A stretch of 64,000 nt of DNA, taken from Leptospira bourretii. GTDB lineage: Bacteria > Spirochaetota > Leptospiria > Leptospirales > Leptospiraceae. This document shows, piece by piece, positions 34,683 to 43,139 of this stretch; within the stretch, counting starts at the first letter, position 1; every line of letters starts with the position of its first letter. Made by a program: the position numbers and the translations under genes. The stretch lies in NCBI RefSeq assembly GCF_004770145.1, contig NZ_RQFW01000019.1:310001-374000 (forward strand). The letters run 5' to 3'. The notes beneath the pieces were generated by a model. It was given only the letters and a program-made list of their open reading frames with translations. It had not been told where the DNA came from and made no database searches.

Positions 34683-35768
34683 TTATTTTTCTTTTGTCTC
34701 AAAATATTCAATAATTTTTCTACCAATAGCCTGGCCTGGTTGTTCGATTAAATAGAAAGTAACGGTAGCAACTCCGGTAGTAATGGCCAAAACAGATAGA
34801 TAGAAAATAATAGCAACGTGAGTTTGATTATTCGAAGAAATTAAAGGTATTATACAATCTTTCACAAAGCCAATGACTGCAAAGTGAAAGAGATACATAC
34901 TAAAACTCAATTTACCAAAATAACAGGTAAGAGTATTAACGAAAAATCTAAATGGATAAAGGGACAATGCGTATGAAAACAAAACAAAAGACAAACCATA
35001 CATAAAATTTGGTAACAGATAAATATAACCGCCCCCAGTAAAGGCCAACCATAAGAAAATTGATATAAGCAACCACCGAAGGGCTTCCGCTTTATAATTT
35101 TTATCTGAATCTTTTTTATCTTTAAATAGAAAATATAGAAAAAATCCTAATGGGAAAACACAAACTTGCGCAGGAAACCATAGTTGAAAAAAATAATTTA
35201 CAAAAGCTTCCTTACCGGGATAAACCGAGGATACTTTAGCGAACATTAAACCATTCAAATACAATCCAGCAAATAACAAAATGAATGATAAAGAGATTGC
35301 TTGATACTTTTCCTTTATATGAAGGTAACACCAAGGAACAAAAATATAGAACATAAACTCGCTGGCTATGGACCAGCCACCAGGAACTACACTATTGATG
35401 GATGCAGGGTGCCAACCATGAACAAAACCTAAGGTAGTAATAATTTGCCAGAGATGAATTCCATCGGGTGCCCAAAACGTTGCTCCTGATCCATTTTTAA
35501 TCAGATAAAATAATGCAGCTAAATAAAATGCTGGAGCGATTCGAAAAAAACGCCTTATAAAAAAATTTCGTATCGGGTTTTGCTCAACTTTAAACTTAGC
35601 ATCCAATGATAAAAACAAAGTGAAAGCACTTAATACAAAAAACAACTGAACACCATACTGCCCAATAATACCAAATACACCTGTATTTTCTATATGGGGA
35701 AGAATCACTCCAAGTATTGCAATTCCCCGAAGTGCATCAACAAACCTGTATTTTTTTTGCTCTGTCAT
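34683..35768 (-). CDS. Acyltransferase 3 (OafA-like) membrane protein
   Basis: 361 residues from ATG at 35768; the GTG at 35777 is less likely because the purine-rich GGTGG then lies upstream of the ATG at a suitable distance. Acyltransferase family 3 is recognised by RFVDALRGIAILGVILPHIE (conserved Arg and His), YGVQLFFVLSAFTLFL, RNFFIRRFFRIAPAFYLAAL and about ten membrane segments. These proteins O-acetylate exported or membrane-facing sugars. The short C-terminus has no SGNH domain, so the separate SGNH protein at 31435 may complete the reaction (inference). Confidence 0.88.
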   Translation of the reverse strand: MTEQKKYRFVDALRGIAILGVILPHIENTGVFGIIGQYGVQLFFVLSAFTLFLSLDAKFKVEQNPIRNFFIRRFFRIAPAFYLAALFYLIKNGSGATFWAPDGIHLWQIITTLGFVHGWHPASINSVVPGGWSIASEFMFYIFVPWCYLHIKEKYQAISLSFILLFAGLYLNGLMFAKVSSVYPGKEAFVNYFFQLWFPAQVCVFPLGFFLYFLFKDKKDSDKNYKAEALRWLLISIFLWLAFTGGGYIYLLPNFMYGLSFVLFSYALSLYPFRFFVNTLTCYFGKLSFSMYLFHFAVIGFVKDCIIPLISSNNQTHVAIIFYLSVLAITTGVATVTFYLIEQPGQAIGRKIIEYFETKEK

Positions 35769-35780
35769 TTGCACCACCGC

Positions 35781-35806
35781 TTTGTGTTAAAAAATATTAT
35801 CACAAA
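35781..35806. repeat. Imperfect inverted repeat between two genes
   Basis: Ten-base arms (35781-35790 and 35797-35806) match at nine positions with a six-base centre. It straddles the stop of the upstream reductase gene and lies just before the ribosome site of the acyltransferase gene. No T-run follows on the minus strand, so it is not a normal terminator; an RNA hairpin that tunes downstream expression is possible. Confidence 0.35.
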
Positions 35807-36630
35807 TCTCCTAAGAACTGACTTGCTAGTTCTGGTATTAAATCAAGTATCGATCTTGGAGAAAAATTAAACTCTTTCTTAATTTGTAGAATTTCAATTG
35901 GTTTAAATTGTATCTTTCTCGCAGTCTCACTAATATGAATTTCACAGGGTATGATTTCATTGATTTTTTCTATAATGACCCGATTGCTTTGGTTTTGCCC
36001 TGAAGCTACATTATAGATAGAATGCTGGCCATTTAAAGAAATTTGAAGCAGCAACTCAATTACATCTTGAATATGTATATAATCCTTTTCAGAATCTAAG
36101 GTTGTAAAAAGATTAATTTTTCCGGTAGCTTTTGCTTCTCGTAAGAGTGAAATTACAAAATTGTCAGATCCAAAGTCATCACCTAACACATTAGATAATC
36201 GAGCACTTCGAACATTCTTACGTCCTGAATTCAAACAAATTGATTCCCCTAAAAGTTTAGAAAGATTAAATAAATCTTCAGATTCATTTACTTTAGTCAA
36301 TATAGGTGAACTTTCACTAGTTGAATCAGAATGAATGTAAATTCTAGTTGAGGAAAGATAAACTAAAGATTGAAAGTCACTTAGTTCTAGAATTTTGCTC
36401 AATAAGGAAACATGGGCCTCAATGGTATCAAAAGGGCGAGTTCTAAAATCAGATGTTATACCTGCGCAATAGATTACGTTTGATAATGGTTTGGTAAACA
36501 AAGTATGATCGTCCTTTGCTGGGACATTACAAATATGCCCCAAACTACGTAAGTAGTTAACCAAATGAGAACCTATAAATCCATTTGCTCCTATAATTGT
36601 AAAAACTTGAGATCCTTCAATTGGAATCAT
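35800..36630 (-). CDS. NAD-dependent epimerase/dehydratase family protein, probable 4-keto-sugar reductase
   Basis: 276 residues, short for an extended SDR. The nucleotide-binding motif is IIGANGFIGSH (13-23), and YLSSTRIYIH gives the catalytic serine region. Where the family has YxxxK the protein reads FNLSK (Phe121, Lys125), so the catalytic tyrosine is replaced by phenylalanine. It follows rfbF, rfbG, an RmlC-like epimerase and a C-methyltransferase, where a C4-ketoreductase would be expected to finish a CDP-6-deoxyhexose. The missing tyrosine makes activity uncertain. It starts one base after the upstream GT2 stop. Confidence 0.75.
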   Translation of the reverse strand: MIPIEGSQVFTIIGANGFIGSHLVNYLRSLGHICNVPAKDDHTLFTKPLSNVIYCAGITSDFRTRPFDTIEAHVSLLSKILELSDFQSLVYLSSTRIYIHSDSTSESSPILTKVNESEDLFNLSKLLGESICLNSGRKNVRSARLSNVLGDDFGSDNFVISLLREAKATGKINLFTTLDSEKDYIHIQDVIELLLQISLNGQHSIYNVASGQNQSNRVIIEKINEIIPCEIHISETARKIQFKPIEILQIKKEFNFSPRSILDLIPELASQFLGDL

Positions 36631-36631
36631 A

Positions 36632-37579
36632 TTATTTAAAATTTATTTTCTCATCCACTATGTACAATGGTCTCTCTTTTCCCTGGTTATAAATCCTTCC
36701 GACATATTCACCCATAATTCCAAGAAAAATTGAATTAATACCGATAGCAAATAGAAGTATTAAGATAATCGCAGTAGTTCCCGTAGGAGGAACCGGCATC
36801 CAGGCAGGAGGAAAAAAACGGACAAATATAAAATAGATAGAAGCAACTGCTGTACCTAACATTGTGAACAATCCAAAATATGCCACTGCTCGCAAAGGTA
36901 AATGCGAAAAACACATCATAGCATTAAATGCCCACTTCGTCGAATACCAAATACCGGCTATCGATTTTCCATGGATTCTTTTATCTCTACTGTATTTAAA
37001 GGGTATTTGTTTAAAACCTACCCAATGTACCAAACCACGTAAATACCTGTCAGGCTCACGCATAGTATTAACGGCATTTACAACACGCCGACTAATCAAT
37101 CTAAAATCAGTAGCTGAAATAGGAAGTTTCGAATCACTCATAAAATAAATCAGTTGATAAAAGATTTTTGCACCTAACGTTTTAATTAAGTTAGAGTCAT
37201 TTCTCTCCTCTAGAACTCCATACACTACGTCGTAACCCTCTTCCCAATAATCTACCATTCGAGGAATTAATTCCGGAGGTTCTTGAAGATCGCCTGCCAG
37301 AACTATCAAAGCATCACCTGTTGATAAGTCAAAACCACCAGCAAGTGAACCGTGATAACCAAAATTACGAGAATAACGGACATACTTCCAATTTTTGTCT
37401 TTTCGACAGATTTCCTTGGCAATAGAGGGAGTGCTATCCTCACTGCAATTGTCTAGGATTATCACTTCGGCCCTAAGTCTTTTTTTTAAACCATCAAGAA
37501 CTTTAGTTAAACGAGAATATAGAATAGGTAGATTTACTTCTTCATTTAAAACGGGAATGAGAATTGTTAAAACTTTCAC
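36632..37579 (-). CDS. GT2 glycosyltransferase with two C-terminal membrane segments (ArnC/GtrB-like)
   Basis: 315 residues. GTG at 37579 is the start, with GGAGG nine bases before it. The GT-A domain has LTILIPVLNEEVNLP, NCSEDSTPSIA, RNFGYHGSLAGG and LAGDLQEPPELIP (the DxQxPP motif of polyprenyl-phosphate glycosyltransferases such as ArnC and GtrB), and ATDFRLISRRVV. Two membrane segments at about 232-256 and 268-292 anchor it. It would put a sugar, possibly the CDP-derived deoxyhexose of this block or a glucose, onto undecaprenyl phosphate for periplasmic transfer (inference). Confidence 0.87.
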   Translation of the reverse strand: MKVLTILIPVLNEEVNLPILYSRLTKVLDGLKKRLRAEVIILDNCSEDSTPSIAKEICRKDKNWKYVRYSRNFGYHGSLAGGFDLSTGDALIVLAGDLQEPPELIPRMVDYWEEGYDVVYGVLEERNDSNLIKTLGAKIFYQLIYFMSDSKLPISATDFRLISRRVVNAVNTMREPDRYLRGLVHWVGFKQIPFKYSRDKRIHGKSIAGIWYSTKWAFNAMMCFSHLPLRAVAYFGLFTMLGTAVASIYFIFVRFFPPAWMPVPPTGTTAIILILLFAIGINSIFLGIMGEYVGRIYNQGKERPLYIVDEKINFK

Positions 37580-37587
37580 TTTATAAA

Positions 37588-37593
37588 ACCTCC
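37588..37593 (-). promoter_or_regulatory. Strong ribosome-binding site for a GTG start
   Basis: GGAGGT on the minus strand eight to nine bases before the GTG at 37579. It fixes the start of the GT2 gene. Confidence 0.65.
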
Positions 37594-37611
37594 TATTGAT
37601 CTATAAATAGA

Positions 37612-37638
37612 AAAGGATATCCTTTGATAATGTATCAA
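37612..37638. repeat. Two overlapping palindromes upstream of a GT2 gene
   Basis: A perfect 14-base palindrome (37612-37625, centre GGATATCC) overlaps a second dyad with six-base arms and a three-base centre (37624-37638, TTGATA/TATCAA). They lie 33-59 bases before the GTG at 37579 in the longest gap of this block. They could be a protein-binding site or an RNA structure; no terminator T-run follows. Confidence 0.35.
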
Positions 37639-37703
37639 CTAACCCGTTAGAGATTAGAGTAACGTAAGTCGATTGACTACCTCTAAAATGCATTCAAAAT
37701 GAT

Positions 37704-38930
37704 CTATAAAATGGTCAAATCAGGGATAGCAATAACATATTGGTTTGTTCGATTACCGGAAGCATTAAGCTGCTGAATTACTTCGTCTTTCAAATTCCAA
37801 GGTAATATGATTACATAATCAGGTTTTACAGATTCTAAAACCTCTTCATCCACAATGGGAATCCTACTACCGGGAAGAAATTTTCCCTGTTTAGATGGAT
37901 TTTTATCGACAACGAAAGAAATTAAATCATGTCGAATCCCTGCAAAATTTAATAATGTATTTCCTTTCGCCGCTGCACCGTAAGCTGCAACTTTTTTGCC
38001 CTGCTTCTTTGCTTTTATCAAAAATTCTAGCAAATCGTTTTTTACTTTTTCTGCTTTTAGCTGTAGACCTTGATAATAAGAAGCAGAGTTCATTTGCAGA
38101 TTGTTTTCTATTTTTAATAACTCATCAACTCTTTCACTAACAACCCTTTTGCCAGTATCACTTCGTTGAGCAAAGACTCTCAAACTGCCTCCATGAGTTG
38201 GCAATTCTTCAACATCAAATATGTTTAAACCATTTGCAGAAAATATTCGATTCACAGCAATAAATGAAAGATAAGAAAAATGTTCATGATAAATAGTATC
38301 AAATTGATTTTGATTCACCAATTGCATTAGATGAGGAAACTCAAAAGTAGCAACGCCATCAGGCTTTAATAATAAGGAAAAGCCTGAAACAAAATCATTT
38401 ATATCAGGAACATGTGCTAGTACATTGTTCGCAGCAGTCAAATCAGCCTGTTTACCCTTTTTTACCAGTTCTTCTGCTAATCTTACTCCAAAAAAATCTT
38501 CTACAATCTCGATTCCTTTTTGTCTAGCGGCATTAGCAGTGCTCGTTGTGGGTTCGATTCCGGTGCAAGGAATATTATGCGCCTTTACAAATTGCAATAA
38601 ATATCCATCATTTGCAGCAATCTCAACCACATGACTTTCTTTATTTAAATTAAAACGAGAAATCATTTGAGTTACATAGTTTTTTGAATGTTCTAACCAA
38701 CTGCTAGAATATCCGCTGAAATAAGCATATTCGGAATCAAACAATTCATTGGCACTTGCAAAGTCTTCTGTTTGCACTAACCAACAGTTTTCACAGACCA
38801 AAACTCTGAGAGGAAACCACTTTTCTGGTTCATGAAGCTTTGTTTCGGTCAAATACGCATTGGAAGGAGGAGACGTTCCTAAATCAATCAAAGTAAGAGT
38901 AAGGTTTGATTCACAATGCCTGCATTTCAT
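37704..38930 (-). CDS. SAM-dependent sugar C-methyltransferase with zinc-binding N-terminus
   Basis: 408 residues, the length of the NovU/TylC3/TcaB9 type of C-methyltransferase. The N-terminal zinc site is formed by Cys3, Cys6, Cys46 and Cys49 (MKCRHCESN and LVCENCW). The SAM-binding motif VVEIAANDGYLLQF is at about 101-114, followed by the C-terminal domain with TIYHEHFSYLS, ELPTHGGSLRVFAQR and VAAYGAAAKGNTLLN. Such enzymes methylate a ring carbon next to a keto group of an NDP-4-keto-6-deoxy sugar. Together with rfbF/rfbG and the RmlC-like gene that overlaps it by ATGA, it points to a branched, C-methylated deoxyhexose. Confidence 0.86.
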   Translation of the reverse strand: MKCRHCESNLTLTLIDLGTSPPSNAYLTETKLHEPEKWFPLRVLVCENCWLVQTEDFASANELFDSEYAYFSGYSSSWLEHSKNYVTQMISRFNLNKESHVVEIAANDGYLLQFVKAHNIPCTGIEPTTSTANAARQKGIEIVEDFFGVRLAEELVKKGKQADLTAANNVLAHVPDINDFVSGFSLLLKPDGVATFEFPHLMQLVNQNQFDTIYHEHFSYLSFIAVNRIFSANGLNIFDVEELPTHGGSLRVFAQRSDTGKRVVSERVDELLKIENNLQMNSASYYQGLQLKAEKVKNDLLEFLIKAKKQGKKVAAYGAAAKGNTLLNFAGIRHDLISFVVDKNPSKQGKFLPGSRIPIVDEEVLESVKPDYVIILPWNLKDEVIQQLNASGNRTNQYVIAIPDLTIL

Positions 38931-39490
38931 ACCGAAACTCCTTCAAATTCTTTAGTTATATAAGGATGTTGTTTATCTCTTTCAGATAATTCGCTTACCT
39001 CTAACGGCCATTGAATCTTAATTGCCGGATCATTAACATTCAAAGCCCCTTCAAGATCAGGAGAATATTTTTCAGTGTGTAGATATAACATTTCGCAATC
39101 ATCTGTTAAAGTTTGAAACCCATGAGCAAATCCTTCAGGGATCAAAAGACTTTTAAAATTTTTTTCTGATAAAACTTCGCCATGCCAATTTAAAAAAGTT
39201 TTCGATCCTTTGCGCAAATCTAAAGCCACGTCAAATACTTCTCCACGAATACAACTTACCATTTTTTTTTCAGCAGCAGGGGGAAATTGAAAATGAAGCC
39301 CCCGAACAGATCCTTTTTTTTTTGTAAAAGACTGGTTAATTTGAATTACTTGAAAATCCAACCCTAATTGATCAAAATCTTCTAAGTTGAAAATTTTTGA
39401 AAAAAAACCTCTCGAATCATTTCTAGAAAATCTTTGTATAATCAACAAGTCTTCTATTCGAGAAGTTGATGTTTTAAAATTTGATTCCAT
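38927..39490 (-). CDS. RmlC-like NDP-4-keto-6-deoxyhexose 3,5- (or 3- or 5-) epimerase
   Basis: 187 residues from ATG at 39490, which fits the usual start of the family; a TTG at 39514 is possible. The cupin has the catalytic histidine in SVRGLHFQFPP, DVALDLRKGSKTF, LLIPEGFAHGFQTL and the tyrosine stretch EMLYLHTEKYSP. In rhamnose synthesis RmlC acts on a dTDP sugar; here rmlA and rmlB are 15 kb away and no rmlD is present, while the gene is joined by ATGA to a C-methyltransferase and follows rfbF/rfbG. A NovW-like role on a CDP sugar is therefore more likely (inference). Confidence 0.83.
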   Translation of the reverse strand: MESNFKTSTSRIEDLLIIQRFSRNDSRGFFSKIFNLEDFDQLGLDFQVIQINQSFTKKKGSVRGLHFQFPPAAEKKMVSCIRGEVFDVALDLRKGSKTFLNWHGEVLSEKNFKSLLIPEGFAHGFQTLTDDCEMLYLHTEKYSPDLEGALNVNDPAIKIQWPLEVSELSERDKQHPYITKEFEGVSV

Positions 39491-39529
39491 ATTTATAATT
39501 TTTAAAAAATTCAACTATATGGAACGGTT

Positions 39530-39682
39530 TTAAAACAAAGTATAAATAAAGGGAGATATCGCACTTCCCTGCGTCATAACTAACAAAACCGACAATAAAA
39601 CTAATAAGAAGATAATCGGCAATAACCAAAACTTTTTGCGTTCCAGCAAAAACTCAAAAAATTCCTTAATTAAAGATAACAT
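39530..39682 (-). CDS. Small membrane protein, DUF5989-like, 50 residues
   Basis: This 50-residue gene begins MLSLIKEFFEFLLERKKFW, has one strongly hydrophobic segment (about residues 19-36) and ends PFIYTLF. AAGGAA lies seven bases before its ATG at 39682, and it starts 13 bases after the SxtJ-like stop. Very small proteins of this shape (DUF5989) regularly follow an SxtJ-type gene and a NodU-type carbamoyltransferase in exopolysaccharide loci, the order seen here. Its function is not known; it may anchor or assist the carbamoyltransferase at the membrane. Confidence 0.75.
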   Translation of the reverse strand: MLSLIKEFFEFLLERKKFWLLPIIFLLVLLSVLLVMTQGSAISPFIYTLF

Positions 39683-39694
39683 AAAATATTCCTT

Positions 39695-40129
39695 TTAAAA
39701 ATGTCTTTCATAGTGTTTGATATTCAGTTCTTGTTTTGGTCTATCATTCCAGTATGTAACAGCTTCTTTCTCCAGATTTTTATTAAGAATATCCTTTCTA
39801 AAGATTCTTAAAAGAAGAGAAATAGGTATAACAGTCAAAACGAACACAATAAACAAAATAATGCGAGTATTTACCATACCCAGAACATGGGCAAACTTCA
39901 TCCAGGCAGTATGAATCGGTCTTATCCACCGGAAGTTAACGAGACGAATAAGAAGGAATATTCCTCCTAAACTTGCAAGCCCGTAAGAAATTTCCACTTT
40001 TCCTTTGTAATAAAAAAAAGCAGCCAAAGCAGACAATAACACTCCGCCACCCAGCGAAAATGTTTTAAGCTCTTTATCTTGAACTTCTATATTAGTCGAG
40101 CTCAAATTCATTTTTCCAGTCTGTGTCAT
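39695..40129 (-). CDS. SxtJ-like membrane protein
   Basis: 144 residues with three hydrophobic segments (about 27-45, 49-64, 85-108), a charged C-terminal tail and the stretch NFRWIRPIHTAWMKFAHVLG. This is the profile of SxtJ-family proteins, which are found beside O-carbamoyltransferases in saxitoxin and many polysaccharide loci; their biochemical role is unproven. ATG at 40129 lies 38 bases inside the carbamoyltransferase gene; a second ATG at 40111 reduces the overlap to 20. The 50-residue gene follows directly. Confidence 0.75.
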   Translation of the reverse strand: MTQTGKMNLSSTNIEVQDKELKTFSLGGGVLLSALAAFFYYKGKVEISYGLASLGGIFLLIRLVNFRWIRPIHTAWMKFAHVLGMVNTRIILFIVFVLTVIPISLLLRIFRKDILNKNLEKEAVTYWNDRPKQELNIKHYERHF

Positions 40130-41918
40130 TTTTTAACTCAGGTTGTTTTGTTTTATCTAAAATAAAATTCTCAACTACGAGAAAATCAATATTAGTACGC
40201 ATAAAACATTTATAAGCATCTTCCGGCGTGCAGACGATAGGTTCTCCCCTAACGTTAAAAGATGTATTAACAACAACCCCTACTTGCGTAATTTTTTTAA
40301 ATTCAGAAATCAGGTCATAATACATCGCATGGTCTTCACGACTAACGGTTTGTATACGGGCAGAATAATCAACATGAGTAATTGACGGCAGTGTTGATCT
40401 AGGGACGTTTAATTTTTCAATTCCGAATAGTTTTTCTTGCTCTGCATTCATCTTAATTCGTATAGAATCTTTAACTGGAGCAACGATCAGCATATAAGGA
40501 GAGTCTCCCTCATGCTCAAAATATTTAGAAACATCTTCCCTTAACACAGAAGGAGCAAATGGTCGAAATGATTCTCTGAATTTAATTTTCAAATTCATTA
40601 TGGACTGCATGTTTTTCGATCTTGGGTCCCCAATAATCGAACGAGCGCCTAATGCACGAGGGCCAAACTCCATTCTACCCTGGAACCAACCAACAATCTT
40701 CTCATCTGCTAGAACTTTTGCTGTTCGCTCAGCAACCTTAGATCGAGGAACTTTTTCATAAGGAATATTATTTGTCTTAAAATAGTTTTCAATATATTCC
40801 TCACTATATTCTGGCCCTAAATAAGACGCCTTTTGCATTTTCGCAAAATTTGTTCCTTTTCGAGGAGCATTGTTTACATGATAATGAGTAATGAGGGCAG
40901 CACCCAATGCAGAGCCAGCATCCCCACTCGCTGGCTGAATCCAAATATCGTCAAAAGGACCTTCTCTGAGAATTTTTCCATTAGCAACGCAATTTAGCGC
41001 CACACCACCAGAAAGACATAAGTGCTTCATTCCAGTAGTCTTGTGAACATGATTCGCCATTTTCAGAAGCACAATTTCAATTACTTCTTGAACGGAACGA
41101 GCTAAATCCATTTCCCTTTGGGATAGTTTTGATTCAGGTTTACGAGGAGGAGCTCCAAAAAGTTTATCAAACTTTTTGTTTGTCATTCGATCTCCACCAA
41201 CATAATCAAAGTAATCCAAATTGATTTTGTAAGAACCATCTTCCTTTAAGTCGATTAGGTTATCTAAAATCAGATTTACATATTTGGGTTCACCATAGGG
41301 AGCAAGTCCCATCACTTTGTATTCACCTGAATTCACTTTAAATCCAGTGTAATACGTGATGGCAGAATATAGAAGCCCAAGGGAATGAGGAAACTTAATG
41401 TCACTTAAAATTTCAATTCGGTTATCACGACCAACACCATAACTCGTAGTTGTCCACTCGCCTACTCCATCTACAGTAAGAAATGCGGCATCGAGAAAGG
41501 GAGATGGGAAAAAAGCAGAGGCAGCATGGGATTCGTGGTGCTCAGGAAAAATTAGTTTTCCTTTGAATTCTTTTTTTCCTAGCTGTTTTTTGATCTCTTC
41601 TCCAGCAAATAATTTTTGGCTCATCCAAATCGGAATTGCCTTCATAAAAGTTGGAAGTCCCTTGGGAGCAACACTCAGCGCAGATTCAATGATTCTCTCA
41701 AACTTTAAAAAAGGTTTATCATAAAAAGCAACATAGTCTAAATCGCTAACTTTTAAATTAGCAGTCTGCAAACAATACTCAATGGAACGCGAAGGGAAGT
41801 TAGCATCATGCCTTTTTCGTGTAAACCTCTCCTCTTGGGCCGCAGCTACAACCTCGCCATTTTTTAAAATAGCCGATGCACTATCGTGATAAAAACAGGA
41901 AATTCCCAAGATGTTCAA
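40092..41918 (-). CDS. NodU/CmcH-type O-carbamoyltransferase
   Basis: 608 residues, full length for the family. The N-terminal ASKHA-type domain has ILGISCFYHDSASAIL, QEERFTRKRHDANFP, the histidine-rich HHESHAASAFFPSPF and SGGVALNCVANGKIL; the C-terminal YrdC-like/Carbam_trans_C part has FQGRMEFGPRALGARSIIGD and VVNTSFNVRGEPIVCTPEDA. These enzymes make carbamoyl-adenylate from carbamoyl phosphate and ATP and pass the carbamoyl group to a sugar hydroxyl. The start is TTG at 41918, giving the canonical N-terminus; AAAGG lies nine bases before it. A carbamoylated sugar in the O-antigen is predicted. Confidence 0.92.
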   Translation of the reverse strand: MNILGISCFYHDSASAILKNGEVVAAAQEERFTRKRHDANFPSRSIEYCLQTANLKVSDLDYVAFYDKPFLKFERIIESALSVAPKGLPTFMKAIPIWMSQKLFAGEEIKKQLGKKEFKGKLIFPEHHESHAASAFFPSPFLDAAFLTVDGVGEWTTTSYGVGRDNRIEILSDIKFPHSLGLLYSAITYYTGFKVNSGEYKVMGLAPYGEPKYVNLILDNLIDLKEDGSYKINLDYFDYVGGDRMTNKKFDKLFGAPPRKPESKLSQREMDLARSVQEVIEIVLLKMANHVHKTTGMKHLCLSGGVALNCVANGKILREGPFDDIWIQPASGDAGSALGAALITHYHVNNAPRKGTNFAKMQKASYLGPEYSEEYIENYFKTNNIPYEKVPRSKVAERTAKVLADEKIVGWFQGRMEFGPRALGARSIIGDPRSKNMQSIMNLKIKFRESFRPFAPSVLREDVSKYFEHEGDSPYMLIVAPVKDSIRIKMNAEQEKLFGIEKLNVPRSTLPSITHVDYSARIQTVSREDHAMYYDLISEFKKITQVGVVVNTSFNVRGEPIVCTPEDAYKCFMRTNIDFLVVENFILDKTKQPELKNDTDWKNEFELD

Positions 41919-41994
41919 GAAGTATAACCTTTTCGAATATTTTTGCGTTTATACATTTATAATTTACTAGTATTTTTTGAGACACTAACAAAAA

Positions 41995-42009
41995 GCAACC
42001 AAATGTTGC
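41995..42009 (-). terminator. Putative intrinsic terminator after rfbG
   Basis: Minus strand GCAAC-ATTTG-GTTGC forms a 5-bp stem (6 with a flanking G-U) followed at once by TTTTTGTT. It lies about 60 bases after the rfbG stop, in a 150-base gap before the carbamoyltransferase gene. Weak stem; it may give only partial termination. Confidence 0.45.
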
Positions 42010-42068
42010 CTGGAGGTCAAAAAAACAATAGAGTTAGCATATTTAAAGAGGACAAATGAAACGAAGAA

Positions 42069-43139
42069 TCAACCCTTAGTCGTTTGGTATTCAGAAATTT
42101 GTTTTAAACATATCTCTCGCATATCTGCATTCTTTTGATAAGCTTCATACCACTCTGCAATTTTTTCAATAGCATTACTTAAACTCCATCGAGGTTCCCA
42201 GTTCAGATGGTGTTTTGCTTTCGAACAATCTAATTTCAAATAATTGGCTTCATGAAGTTTTGGACTCTCGTCTACTTCCCATGCGTCTTTTTTTCCCATT
42301 TGTTTAGTTAATCGATCAACAATCCACGAAACAGGTTTTGCATCATCTTCTTTAGGACCAAAATTCCAACCGCTGGAATACTTTTGATCATCATCCTTAT
42401 ACAATTTTTCTGCCAGACAAAGGTAACCGGAAAGAGGTTCTAGTACATGTTGCCAAGGACGAATTGCATTCGGATTTCTTATTTTTACAATCTTCTGGTT
42501 TAGAATGGATGCAAGAATATCCGGGACCAATCGATCCTCCGACCAATCCCCACCACCGATAACATTTCCCGCTCTAGCACTTGCTAAGCGAACTCCCTGT
42601 TTTAAAAAGAAGGAATTTCTGTATGCAGAAGTCACCAATTCCGAACATCCTTTGCTATTGGAATAAGGGTCATACCCGCCCATCGGCTCATTTTCTCGAT
42701 AAGCCCAAACCCATTCCTGATTTTCATAACACTTATCAGTAGTAATGTTAACAACAGCTTTTACAGACTCAGAATGTCGAACTGATTCTAAAACATTCAC
42801 TGTTCCCATCACATTTGTAGAATAAGTTTCGATTGGATCAGCATAGGATCTACGTACCAAAGGCTGAGCTGCCATATGAAAGACGACCTCAGCCTGGCTT
42901 TGTTTTAATTTTTTCGAAAGATTTTCGTAATCACGAACATCCCCGATTGTATGAGATGTTAACAAAGGTTCGACACCAATTAACGAAAACAAATTAGGAT
43001 TAGTTGGTGCCGTTAGAGAATATCCATGAACATTTGCACCCAGTGAACTTAGCCATAAGGCAAGCCATGATCCTTTAAATCCAGTGTGACCTGTTATAAA
43101 AACAGATTTTCCCTTCCAAAAATGATTCTCTAATCCCAT
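42069..43139 (-). CDS. rfbG: CDP-glucose 4,6-dehydratase
   Basis: 356 residues from ATG at 43139, which gives the typical beginning [20 protein letters not shown]; a TTG at 43169 would add ten residues inside rfbF and is unlikely. Extended SDR motifs are GHTGFKG near residue 17, [13 protein letters not shown], and [14 protein letters not shown] with the catalytic tyrosine and lysine; [19 protein letters not shown] is diagnostic for RfbG. It converts CDP-glucose to CDP-4-keto-6-deoxyglucose. The start overlaps the rfbF stop by ten bases. Confidence 0.94.
   Translation of the reverse strand: MGLENHFWKGKSVFITGHTGFKGSWLALWLSSLGANVHGYSLTAPTNPNLFSLIGVEPLLTSHTIGDVRDYENLSKKLKQSQAEVVFHMAAQPLVRRSYADPIETYSTNVMGTVNVLESVRHSESVKAVVNITTDKCYENQEWVWAYRENEPMGGYDPYSNSKGCSELVTSAYRNSFFLKQGVRLASARAGNVIGGGDWSEDRLVPDILASILNQKIVKIRNPNAIRPWQHVLEPLSGYLCLAEKLYKDDDQKYSSGWNFGPKEDDAKPVSWIVDRLTKQMGKKDAWEVDESPKLHEANYLKLDCSKAKHHLNWEPRWSLSNAIEKIAEWYEAYQKNADMREICLKQISEYQTTKG

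Noticed and set aside
38927..39490. Calling this gene rmlC of the rhamnose pathway.
   Set aside because: No rmlD is present and the gene is coupled to a C-methyltransferase next to rfbF/rfbG; the motif set does not distinguish substrates, so only an RmlC-like call is made.
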